Source: an uncultured Senegalimassilia sp.
GTDB lineage: Bacteria > Actinomycetota > Coriobacteriia > Coriobacteriales > Eggerthellaceae
Assembly: GCF_902464545.1 (NCBI RefSeq)
Contig: NZ_CABQJR010000005.1
Location: 45,819 to 109,818, forward strand
Direction: 5' to 3'
DNA length: 64,000 bases
Shown here: positions 17,223-26,200 of the stretch, one piece after another
How positions within the stretch are numbered: position 1 is the first letter of the stretch
Layout of the letters: the number at the start of each line of letters is the position of its first letter
Translations under genes and position numbers: made by a program
Notes under the pieces: model-generated
Seen by the model: only the letters and a program-made list of their open reading frames with translations
What the model was told of the DNA's origin: nothing
Databases searched by the model: none

Positions 17223-19289
17223 CTATGCCTTCGATGCCTGGTAAGCCTCGACCAGTTTCTTCGTCACATCGGCGGGCGCAGGATCGTATCCCTCCAGCTC
17301 AATGTAGTAGCTGCCGGAACCGCGCGTCATGGCGCGCAGGTCCTTGGTATAGCCGATGACCTCGGCGTACGGCACGCGCACCATGATGACCGTCTCGCCC
17401 TCGTCGGTGGAGTCGGTGCCTACGATGCGTCCGCGACGCGTAGCAATGTCGCCCATAACGGTGCCGGCGTACTCCTCGGTGACCACGATATCCATGGTCG
17501 CCATTGGCTCGAGCAGAATAGCGCCGGCCTGCTCGCATGCCGCACGGAAGCCGATGCGTGCGGCGGTCTTGAACGCCATCTCGTTGGAGTCGACCGAATG
17601 GTACGAGCCATCGAACACGGCGCACTTGATGTCAACCATGGGATACCCCGCCAAGAAGCCCTCTGCCATGGCCTCCTGAACGCCCTTATCAACAGCGGGG
17701 ATCAAACCGCCAGGGATAGCGCCGCCCTTGATCTCGTCGGAGAACTCATAGCCCTCGCCGGGGTTGGGGCTGATGCGGAGCCAGCAATCGCCGAACTGGC
17801 CCGCGCCGCCGGTCTGCTTCTTGTGGCGCCCTTGCGCCTCGGCCGTCTTCGTGATGGTCTCGCGATACGGGATGCGCACGGGAACCAGGCGCGCCTCCAC
17901 CTTCGCCTGCTCCTTCATGCGCGCAAGCAGCGTCTCCACCTGCGCTTCACCCATTGCCGTGACGATAGTCTGGTGCGTCTGCTCGTTGCGGGCGACGCGC
18001 AGCGTGGGGTCGTTCTCGACCGCGCGCGCAAGGAAGGTGCCGACCTTGTCCTCTTCCTTCTTATTAGCCGCCTCGATGGCAACGGGATATTGCGGCACAG
18101 GCAGCGGCAGCGGATCGATGGACATCGTTCCCGATTGCGAGAGCGTGTCGCCGGCACGCGTGTCGGTGAGCTTGGGAACCACGATAATGTCGCCAGCCTT
18201 CGCGGACTTCACATCCGTGGCCTCCTTGCCCATCATCACGTACAGGTGTCCCAGGCGATCTTTCTTACCCGTGCGCGCATTGGTCAGCTCCATGCCGGGA
18301 GTGAGCACGCCGCTGATCAGCTTCAAGTAGCTCAAACGTCCCACGAACGGGTCGGCAACGGTCTTGAATACGAACGCCGCCGGCTCGCCGTCCTCATCCA
18401 CGAACGTCTCCTCGCCGTTTGCAAGACGGAAGGCGCCGTGGTGGCGCGGATGCGGGAAGTAGGTGCAGATATCCTTCATCACGCAACGGATGCCCTGCTC
18501 GATGATGGTGGAGCCCACGTACACGGGGATGAACAGCTCCTGCGCGATGGCCTTATCGAGCAGACTCTCGAGCTCTTCCTGAGTCAGCTGCTCGGAACCG
18601 TCCAGGTACTTCATCATCAGGTCGTCGTCGGCCTCGGCTACCAAGTCGCACAGACGGTCGCGAGCAATCTGCGCCGCCTCAGCGTACTCGGCCGGGATGT
18701 CCTCGATGCGGTCGTCGGTGGTGCCGTCCTGGTCGAAGTAGCGGGCCTTCATGCGCAGCACGTCGATGACGCCCTTGAAGTCCTCGGCAACGCCGATGGG
18801 GATGGTGACCGGCCCCAAGCGGCTTCCGAAACGCGCATGAAGCTGCGCCATGATGGTGTCGAAGTTTGCGTGCTCGCGGTCGATGTGGTTGATGAACACG
18901 GCGCGCGACAGGCGCATGCCCTCGGCTTCGCGCCACAGCTTCGTGGTCATGACCTGGGGACCTGCGACGGCATCGATGACGAATAGCGCCATTTCGGCAG
19001 CCTGCATGGTGGCAAGCGTGTCGCCGATGAAGTCGGGATGACCCGAGGTGTCGAGCAAGTTGATCTTGTAATCATGGTACGGAATGGGCGCAACGGACGT
19101 GCCCAGAGTGAACTTGCGGCGAATCTCCTCTTGATCGTAGTCAAGGTAGGATTTGCCGTCGTGAGTGGTGCCCATACGCGGCGTGCGGCCTGAAACGTGC
19201 AGCATGGCCTCGGCGAGCGAGGTTTTGCCGGCACCGTCTTGGCCCACCAGCACGATGTTTCGGACATGTTCGGTAGCAGGAGCTGCCAT
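17223..19289 (-). CDS. Elongation factor G-like GTPase (non-canonical EF-G)
   Basis: 688 residues with all EF-G domains: the GTPase (1 to about 275), beta-barrel domain II, domain III (VENDPTLRVARNEQTHQTIV), domain IV (RETITKTAEAQGRHKKQTGGAGQFG) and domain V. The G1 loop GQDGAGKTS is intact, but the G3 motif reads DTSGHPDF instead of DTPGHVDF and the G4 motif reads NHID instead of NKxD. This places it with the EF-G-like paralogues found beside normal fusA, not with the main translocase. Function in that group is unclear. The ATG has GGGGAAGG upstream. It is monocistronic with its own terminator. Confidence 0.88.
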   Translation of the reverse strand: MAAPATEHVRNIVLVGQDGAGKTSLAEAMLHVSGRTPRMGTTHDGKSYLDYDQEEIRRKFTLGTSVAPIPYHDYKINLLDTSGHPDFIGDTLATMQAAEMALFVIDAVAGPQVMTTKLWREAEGMRLSRAVFINHIDREHANFDTIMAQLHARFGSRLGPVTIPIGVAEDFKGVIDVLRMKARYFDQDGTTDDRIEDIPAEYAEAAQIARDRLCDLVAEADDDLMMKYLDGSEQLTQEELESLLDKAIAQELFIPVYVGSTIIEQGIRCVMKDICTYFPHPRHHGAFRLANGEETFVDEDGEPAAFVFKTVADPFVGRLSYLKLISGVLTPGMELTNARTGKKDRLGHLYVMMGKEATDVKSAKAGDIIVVPKLTDTRAGDTLSQSGTMSIDPLPLPVPQYPVAIEAANKKEEDKVGTFLARAVENDPTLRVARNEQTHQTIVTAMGEAQVETLLARMKEQAKVEARLVPVRIPYRETITKTAEAQGRHKKQTGGAGQFGDCWLRISPNPGEGYEFSDEIKGGAIPGGLIPAVDKGVQEAMAEGFLAGYPMVDIKCAVFDGSYHSVDSNEMAFKTAARIGFRAACEQAGAILLEPMATMDIVVTEEYAGTVMGDIATRRGRIVGTDSTDEGETVIMVRVPYAEVIGYTKDLRAMTRGSGSYYIELEGYDPAPADVTKKLVEAYQASKA

Positions 19290-19869
19290 ACGATCACCTT
19301 CCCCTTATAAAGGCGTCGCGCCCGATTCGCCAACTCGATTCAAGCGCGAAACGCAGTCGAACCAAACGGTCGGAACACTACTGATAGTGTAGCGCAAAAC
19401 CCAGCGCGAGCCGGTAAAACGCCTGATGATGGATACGCCCCGGGGCGTTGCAGGGAGGTGGGCAGTGCCCCGAGGCCGCCGCAAGGGAGATGATTCGGGA
19501 AGCTAAAAGACGAGCATCAAGGATACCGAGCTTTATGGGAAACCGGGCAGACAGCAAGCCGGGGCGCAGCGACGGAAACGGGGGGCAACGGCGAGTCGAA
19601 GCACTAGACGGAAAGGAAACCGGGGGACCGAGACAATGCGCACCGAGAGACCATCTGCAAACCGAAGCGCCGTGGAGCAGACGGACCTCGAAGAACACTG
19701 GGTAATACATGTGGCGAACTCGTTACGCGTTGGTGACAGCGTCAGCGCGCGGCGGCCCATAGCGCCCGCAACGCGATACCCTACGGATAGCGGAACGCGG
19801 CTGCTAGGCCCGTCCCGCACAACGATTACCCGCGCCGCCCCGTGCGGCGCTACGCATAAGGAGCTGCTT
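19290..19869. other. 580-bp intergenic region, no gene seen
   Basis: Divergent gap between the EF-G-like gene and a small plus-strand gene. There is a short palindrome ACACTA-CTGA-TAGTGT at 19375-19390 close to the EF-G-like promoter, a possible operator. The rest is GC-rich without coding features I can support. Confidence 0.4.
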
Positions 19870-20235
19870 ATGGCGTTCCCGAAACATCCCATCATCGACG
19901 TGACCCCTGTTGACGCGGCGCGCGGCGCCGCCGCTGCGGCCCAAGCCGCTGCGGAGCCCTTCACGCCGCCCTCGTTCGGCAAGCGCGTCGGGAAGGTGGA
20001 TAACCAGCCGCCGCACACCACGTTCGTCGACGGTCGCGGCAATCCCGTTCGCAATCAAGGCGATGCTGCCGCTGCCGCATCGCGCCTGACGGGCGCAGCC
20101 CAAACCGTGGCCGGCGCCGCCGTCATGGCGGTGGGCGTGCCCATGCTCATATTGCCCGGGCCCGGCGTGCTCGCCATCGGCGCCGGCGCCGCCATAGCCG
20201 CCGGCGGCATCAAGAAGATCCGCAACGGGAAATAG
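19870..20235 (+). CDS. Small protein with PGPG hydrophobic segment, unknown function
   Basis: 121 residues from the ATG at 19870, which has AAGGAG upstream. The first 75 residues are Ala-rich and hydrophilic (FGKRVGKVDNQPPHTTFVDG). The C-terminal third is a Gly/Ala-rich membrane-spanning stretch MAVGVPMLILPGPGVLAIGA ending in the basic KKIRNGK. The PGPG turn between two short helices resembles the small actinobacterial PGPGW membrane proteins, but the tryptophan is missing. The frame extends upstream to 19636, but that part lacks a start signal. Function is unknown. Confidence 0.6.
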   Translation: MAFPKHPIIDVTPVDAARGAAAAAQAAAEPFTPPSFGKRVGKVDNQPPHTTFVDGRGNPVRNQGDAAAAASRLTGAAQTVAGAAVMAVGVPMLILPGPGVLAIGAGAAIAAGGIKKIRNGK

Positions 20236-20530
20236 TGCAAGGACGACGGCGGTTGTTCGCCGTTCCCAAGCCTTTCGCACCCACCAGCCCAGACCCCTCA
20301 AGCCCAACAGCCCGCATATCACCTCGCGCGATGCGCGGGCAGTTCGCTTTCTTTGCCTGCAAGCCGCGCGAACTTCCGCTCAACGGCTTCGCAACGCGAA
20401 GGCAACGCTCGGGGTTTCCCCATTGCAAGCTGCTGCCACAGGCGTACTATTCCTTTCCCGCAGGGGCAAAACGCCCCGAAAGAGCAAACGCAGGCGCAAA
20501 CCCGCGCGTCAACATTGAACGGAGGCACGT

Positions 20531-21457
20531 ATGTGCACAGCGATTCGATTCACCGATTCTGACGGAAACCTATATTTCGGCCGCAACCTAGACTGGGCGT
20601 ACGGCTACGGCGAGACCATCACGTTCACCCCGCGCAACCATCCCGCGAACACGGGGCATCGTGCGGTGCTGGGCATGGCCATCGCATCGGAGGGATACCC
20701 GCTGTACTTCGACTGCGCCAACGAGAACGGCCTGGCCATCGCGGGCCTGAACTTCCCCGGCTACGCCTACTTCCCCGACGATGCGCGCCCGGGAACCACA
20801 GCCGTGGCCCCGTACGAGTTCCCCTTGTGGGTCGCCTCGAACTTCGACAACGTTGACGACGTCGAGGCGGCGCTGGCGAACATCACGCTGGTGAACAAGG
20901 GCTTCGGCGACTTTCCCATCGCCATGCTGCACTGGATCATCGCCGACGCCAGCGGCTGCATCGTGATAGAGTCGACCGCCGAAGGCCTGCAGGTGATGCG
21001 CGACCCCGCCGACGTGCTTGCCAATCAGCCGGGGCTGGAGTGGCACCTGGAGAACCTGCGCAGCTACATGAACGTGACGCCCGGCTCCCCTAGCTCTGTG
21101 ACGTGGGCAAACGCGACATTGACGCCCTACGGTGCGGGCGCTGGCATGCGCGGGCTGCCCGGCGACGTGTACTCCCCGTCGCGCTTCGTGCGCGCAGCGT
21201 ACCTGAACGCGCATCATGCGCCGAAGGACACCGAGTGCGGCAACGTTGCCCGCGTGTTCCGCACACTCGGCGGCGTGGCCATGGTGGAAGGCAGCGCGCA
21301 GATGAACGACGGCGCGAACGAGTTCACCGTGTTCACCAGCGCCTATTCCGCGCGAGAGGGCCGCTACTACTTCAACACCTACGAGAACGCCGCCTACACC
21401 ACCGCTGCATTCAAGGACTTCAACCTCGACGGCACCGAAGTCCAGCAGATACAGTAA
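20531..21457 (+). CDS. Bile salt hydrolase / linear-amide C-N hydrolase (Ntn family)
   Basis: 308 residues of the choloylglycine hydrolase/penicillin V acylase family. The nucleophile Cys2 follows the initiator Met, and Arg18, Asp21 (GRNLDWAYGYGE), Asn74 (AGLNFPGY), Asn165 (DVLANQPGLEWH) and Arg218 (YSPSRFVRAAYL) sit where bile salt hydrolases have catalytic residues. NENGLAIAGLNFPGY and FYNTYEN-like YYFNTYENAAYTT are close to clostridial enzymes. It has no signal peptide, so it is intracellular. It would release glycine or taurine from conjugated bile acids, fitting a gut habitat. Penicillin V acylase activity is the alternative. A good GGAGG-type site precedes the ATG. Confidence 0.85.
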   Translation: MCTAIRFTDSDGNLYFGRNLDWAYGYGETITFTPRNHPANTGHRAVLGMAIASEGYPLYFDCANENGLAIAGLNFPGYAYFPDDARPGTTAVAPYEFPLWVASNFDNVDDVEAALANITLVNKGFGDFPIAMLHWIIADASGCIVIESTAEGLQVMRDPADVLANQPGLEWHLENLRSYMNVTPGSPSSVTWANATLTPYGAGAGMRGLPGDVYSPSRFVRAAYLNAHHAPKDTECGNVARVFRTLGGVAMVEGSAQMNDGANEFTVFTSAYSAREGRYYFNTYENAAYTTAAFKDFNLDGTEVQQIQ

Positions 21458-21484
21458 GCACAATTAACCGCCCGAAGCCAGACA

Positions 21485-21660
21485 CTTGGGGACGTAGAAC
21501 TATCTGTCAGTTTTGCGGCACGTGCTCCGGTAGGCGACCTTCGCCGATGATCTCGTTTGCCAACCCTCAAATAGCAAACGCACGCACGAACTGCGAGGGA
21601 GCGAAACGGGTAAGGAACCAGCTACGGCGCAAGCTGACAGTTAGTGCTACGTCCCCGAAG
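21485..21660. mobile_element. MITE-like element with about 26-bp imperfect terminal inverted repeats
   Basis: The left end (21485-21510) contains CTTGGGGACGTAG and CTGTCAG. The right end (21634-21660) is its reverse complement with two mismatches and one inserted base. The 123 bp between carry no reading frame of note. Short GGGGAC-containing palindromes of this kind are typical of non-autonomous elements or REP clusters. No transposase lies in the window. The remainder of 21458-21859 holds the mrp promoter region. Confidence 0.6.
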
Positions 21661-21859
21661 CGTCCGCCCGAAGCATCCGGCGTGATCTCGCTGTGAAAGC
21701 CGCATCCCAAAATGCATAAAGCGAGATTTGCTTGACAATATGCTGCAAATGTCACGCTGCAGGTGCTAATTGGCTGATGGTTGGGTGCGTTGTGCTATCA
21801 TCCCTTCAGGACGAGTGACGCTTCCAGGCATCTGGGAGCACAATAGGAAAGAGGGAATC

Positions 21860-22723
21860 ATGGCAGAAGAGTGCTCGCACGAGTGCGGCAGCTGCGGTGT
21901 TTCGGGATGCGGCGAGCGCACCGCCGCCGGCCCCACCAAGCTTGAGACGAACAAGCGCAGCAACGTCAAACACGTCATCGGCGTTGTCTCCGGCAAAGGC
22001 GGCGTCGGAAAATCCCTGGTCACCAGCTTGCTTGCCAGCGAAATGAACAAACGCGGCAACAAGGTTGGCATCCTGGACGCCGACATCACCGGCCCTTCCA
22101 TCCCGAAGACCTTCGGCATCACCAACCCGCTGACCGCCGACGCCGACGGCATCCTGCCCGGCCAAACCCAAACGGGCATCAAGGTCATGTCCACCAACCT
22201 CATGCTTCCCAAGGGCGACCTGCCCGTGGCATGGCGCGGCCCGGTCGTGTCCAACGCCATCCGCCAGTTCTGGAGCGAGACGAACTGGGGCGACATCGAC
22301 TACCTGTTCGTCGACATGCCTCCGGGAACCTCCGACGTGCTGCTGACCGTGTTCCAATCGCTGCCCGTTGACGGCATCGTCACCGTGTCGGCGCCGCAGG
22401 AACTGGTGGCCATGATCGTGGGCAAGGCGGTCAACCTTGCGCATGACATGGACGTCGAGGTGCTGGGCCTGGTGGAGAACATGGCCTACTTCAAGTGCGA
22501 CGATTGCGGCAAGGAGCACCACATCTTCGGCGAGCCGCAGGGTGCCGAGGTTGCCGAACGCTACAACATCCCCGCTTACACCACCCTGCCCATCGACCCG
22601 AAGTTCGCGCGCCTGTGCGACGAAGGCAAGGTCGAGGACTACGACGTGGAAGGCAAGCTGGACGTCATCATCGACAAGATCGTCGAAGCCGCCGAAAAGC
22701 AGGAAGAGGAAGCAGCCAAGTAA
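21860..22723 (+). CDS. Mrp/NBP35-type iron-sulfur carrier P-loop ATPase
   Basis: 287 residues. A Cys-rich N-terminus (CSHECGSCGVSGC) precedes the deviant Walker A GKGGVGKS (45-52). VDMPPGTSDVLLT and the CxxC pair KCDDCGK (Cys213, Cys216) follow, the latter bridging a 4Fe-4S cluster in the dimer. These ATPases (ApbC/Mrp) scaffold and deliver Fe-S clusters, useful for the many Fe-S enzymes in this window. I use the ATG at 21860, which has a GAGGGAAT site. A frame back to 21770 looks untranslated. It is a single gene with a terminator. Confidence 0.92.
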   Translation: MAEECSHECGSCGVSGCGERTAAGPTKLETNKRSNVKHVIGVVSGKGGVGKSLVTSLLASEMNKRGNKVGILDADITGPSIPKTFGITNPLTADADGILPGQTQTGIKVMSTNLMLPKGDLPVAWRGPVVSNAIRQFWSETNWGDIDYLFVDMPPGTSDVLLTVFQSLPVDGIVTVSAPQELVAMIVGKAVNLAHDMDVEVLGLVENMAYFKCDDCGKEHHIFGEPQGAEVAERYNIPAYTTLPIDPKFARLCDEGKVEDYDVEGKLDVIIDKIVEAAEKQEEEAAK

Positions 22724-22759
22724 CGGCCGCCCCAACTCCGCCACAAGCATTTAGATTGC

Positions 22760-22798
22760 GAAAGCCCGTGAATCCTTCGAGGTTCGCGGGCTTTCTTC
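22760..22798 (+). terminator. Terminator of the mrp gene
   Basis: GAAAGCCCGTGAA (22760-22772) pairs with 22783-22795 (one G-T pair) and is followed by TTC, 37 bp after the stop. Confidence 0.7.
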
Positions 22799-22814
22799 AT
22801 GCATGAAACTCGGG

Positions 22815-22872
22815 CGAACGCACCTCCGTCCCCTGTTCGGGCGAACACGAACAGGGGACGGAGGTGCGTTCG
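22815..22872. repeat. REP-like pair with GGGGACGGAGGTG core (mrp downstream)
   Basis: Two 25-bp copies in perfect inverted orientation (22815-22839 and 22848-22872) with 8 bp between. Each has the core GGGGACGGAGGTG with CGAAC-type flanks. This copy has GTGCGTTCG instead of the commoner GTGTGTTCA. It belongs to the family also found near 23.1, 27.0, 27.3, 38.5-38.7 and 55.6 kb. The AT-richer 22873-23098 after it shows no gene. Confidence 0.8.
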
Positions 22873-23098
22873 GAGAATCGCAACTGTATTGTTGCGATCG
22901 CGAACGTATCGCCTAAGTGTTAGACGGTTTCATTTCTTGAAACTCATACCGACTCGGCTGCAAGGGGAACTTATCTTAAAATCCATGCTGAACTGGGAAT
23001 ACGCGCGTTCAACATCATCGCGTTATCGGTGAGTTTCGGTCACCGCTCTTGTAGTTGGCAGGCATTCTAGCACCGGTGTCAGACGGTCACCGTTCTGA

Positions 23099-23122
23099 GA
23101 ACAGGGGACGGAGGTGTGTTCG
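23099..23122 (+). repeat. Single REP-like unit (GGGGACGGAGGTG core)
   Basis: One plus-oriented copy of the family, ending in GTGTGTTCG. Only three bases separate it from the mrp-like fragment that follows. Confidence 0.8.
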
Positions 23123-23125
23123 CCC

Positions 23126-23231
23126 GATCGTGGGCAAGGCGGCCTTCCTTGCCCACGGCATGGACGTCGAAGTGCTGGACCTAGTGGATAATATGGCCTA
23201 CTTCAAGCGCGATGACTGCGGCAAGGGACAC
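23126..23231 (+). pseudogene. Fragment of mrp, 106 bp, decayed duplicate
   Basis: Aligns without gaps to 22414-22519 inside the mrp gene: 90 of 106 bases identical by direct count. The translation IVGKAAFLAHGMDVEVLDLV DNMAYFKRDDCGK (split here at the boundary) mirrors mrp residues 186-218. The first cysteine of the CxxC pair is now Arg (KRDDC). It has no start of its own, stops shortly after at 23241-23243, and is joined directly to a REP-like unit. Confidence 0.8.
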
Positions 23232-23239
23232 TGCAACCG

Positions 23240-26200
23240 CTAACGGCTAAGACGTCGCGCCCATATCGCAACTGCCAGCGCGACGACGGCGACGATGGCC
23301 AGCGGAAGAGCGGGCACGCTATCGCCGGTTCCCGCAGACAAAGCGCCTGACCCCTGCGGTTCGCTCGAATCCTTTGGCCCGCCAGGGTTCTTGGAAGCAC
23401 CGGGCTTCTCGGGGTTCTCGGGCTTCTCCGTATCATCAGGGTCCTCGGAATCGTCAGAATCGCCGGGGTCCTCGGAGTCGTCTGGATCTTCAGAACCAGA
23501 GGCAACATCCAAAGCGTCGGATATCGCGTAGCCGACGCGCGTGTGCAGGTCAGGCTCCTCACCCCCTCGCTCATCAACGCCGTCGGCGGCACGGCCAGAA
23601 GGCGCCGCGCAAGCAGCAGAGCCATCAACGCCCGACGCCGTAGCAGACCCACTGCCCGCCGTTTCACCACCTGAAATCGCAGCAGGCGCGCTACTCACGA
23701 CCGCATCATCCGACGCCGCGACAGCCCCGTCGCCCTCCGCGCCCTCCGCGGGCGGAGCCCCGGCGCCCATGGCGTGGCCGAACCGGGAGCTATCCCAACC
23801 CAGCGCCACCCAACGCCCGTCAACCCAACCACCGGTCGAGTTCCCGACGAAATCATACGAACCCGCCGCGTTCAGCGACGAATCGAACAGCTGCGTCTCC
23901 TGCGGTTCGAACGCGCCCTTGTTCCCGATCGCGATGCGCGTTGCCGCCACCGCCCCCTGTTCGCCGACGGCCAGATCCGTATACGTCGCCGCGACCGAGC
24001 TGACCGGGACAAGCGCCCGGCAGGCCGTTTGCACGCCCGCACGGTCGAACCTCACGATCGCCCCTCCGCGCGACGTATCATCTTCGGACCCGCTGGCATC
24101 CAGACGACCCGACGTCAGCACGTACACGGCATCATCGCGAGCCGCAACATCGTTGACGGCCTGATACCCGCTCAATTTGCACACGCACACTGGATCAAGG
24201 CTTTCGGTGAAATCCTCGAGCGCATCGGGATTCAGCTCGGCAGGCGCCGTCGCGAAAAGCGCTGCCACCGACTCGGCATCGTACAGACGCACCGTAAGGT
24301 TCACCCCACCGGGATGGCCATTGCCATCGAGAGCATCCTCGGTGAACATGGCGGCGATCAGCCCATCACCCGCCTCGTAAACGCCCGATGCCCGCGTCCA
24401 AAGCACGCGCTCACCAGGCGAAACCGCAGCGCTCGCATCCACCCCGCCTGCCGCAACGTCGGCAAACGTCGACGTCATCACATAGCCCTCGCCGAAGCCA
24501 AGCTGGTACGCATACGTCCCCATGACCGGCACGTTCCCCACCGCCATGGCGCGAACGGAGCCGGGGAACCGGCTGAGGGACGCCTCGCCGAGCACCCGAT
24601 GCGACCCGAGGTCCACCAAGTAGGCGCGCGCCAAGCCGGAAGCATCGAAGTTCTCGAACGATACCGTCACCAGGCAGCGGTCATCGGGCAGCACGGCGCA
24701 TTGCAGCACCGCGCTGGCCTGCGGATACGTTGGCAGCACCGCGCCTTCGATCTTCACCTCGCTCACCTTCGACGGGTCCTTCTCGTCGAGGGTCTCGAGA
24801 TACAGACTCTCGCCGACCGCGCGCAGGAAGCAGCGCGACCCGTCGCCACAGGCGAGCACCGAGGAGATACCGACGCGCTCATCCAGCGGGTCGATCTCCA
24901 GCTCGTAGAAGCCATGCTTACCGAAGCTGGCCAGGCCGGACGGGGAAAACGGCACGTGGATCTCCTCGGAGTACACCTCTTCCCCATCGACCACGCCCAA
25001 CAAGAAGCAGCCCGCGGGGAACACCGCTTCGCAAGCGCTGGTCGGCAAAATCTCGCCGGGATTGAGCTGATATCGCATGGAAACGGTTTCGCCGCTCACG
25101 TCCGCAGCGGAGAAGATGCGCCTTCCATCGATCACGAGATACGGGAACGCCCCGTTCTCGAATGCCTTGTACAGCGCAGGATACGACATGACGAACGTCA
25201 CAGGACCCCAGTTCAGCAGCGTGCCTGACTGCAGGGAAAGGGAGAAGTTGCCCGGAACCGGCTCGTCGGCATCCGACCAGGAAACGGTGACGGTGCCGAA
25301 ATCTTCGCCGCATTCGCCGAACGAGAACGTCAAGCCCGTGAAACCGCCGCCGATGCTTTCGCCGAAATTCGTGGAGGGATAGGTGGTCGGCGACACCTCC
25401 TGGCCGTCATACAGCATGCACCCGTACCCGTCGCCCGTAATCGCAGCGGGCGCGTAACCGATCCCGTCGGAATGGGTGGCGTTCATGTCGGGGTCGACCA
25501 ACTCGATAAGCTGATTGCCGGGCGCTCCGGAGGTGTTCTGATGCAGGTAGTCGTCCCCCTCCGCCGAAAGCGCCGCCTGCACACGGAAGAGCCTGAAGCC
25601 CGACGGCAGCTCGAAATCCTGACCCCCGCGTTTGTACACCAGCGACTGGTTGCCGGCATAGCGATCGTATTGCAGCAGATAGAAGGACGAGAACAAGCCC
25701 TTCGCCGGGTCAAGCAGATCATCGGAATCGGACACGGCGATAAACCCGCCGCACTCGGCAATATCTGAGCTCGTAAACGCGGAAAGCACCTGATCGATCG
25801 AATGCTCGTCGTAGTGCTGCGTAACGCCGCCGCGCTGCACATCGATCCCGTCAGCGTTTGCAACCACGCGCACAACCTTGCTTTCATCGATCCAACCGAG
25901 CATCCATTTGAAGAAGGCGTTGGTGTCGCCGGCGTTATTGTCCATCAGGTCGAACGTCAGGCACCCCGAACGCCCCGACAAGCCGACCGTCGATTTCCGA
26001 TAACTGTACAGATCGGGAAGGCCGAGCACGTGGCCCGTTTCGTGAATGAGCGTGGAAGCCGCCATGTCCGCAGCGCAGTTGTCGGCCAGCAGGCACGCGT
26101 TCCACAGACGCATGCCATCCCATGAACGTTCATACACCTCGGGAGGAGCCTGCTGCGGCACCGTCCATTCCTGGCTCCACCAGGTGCTTCCCCACCCGGC

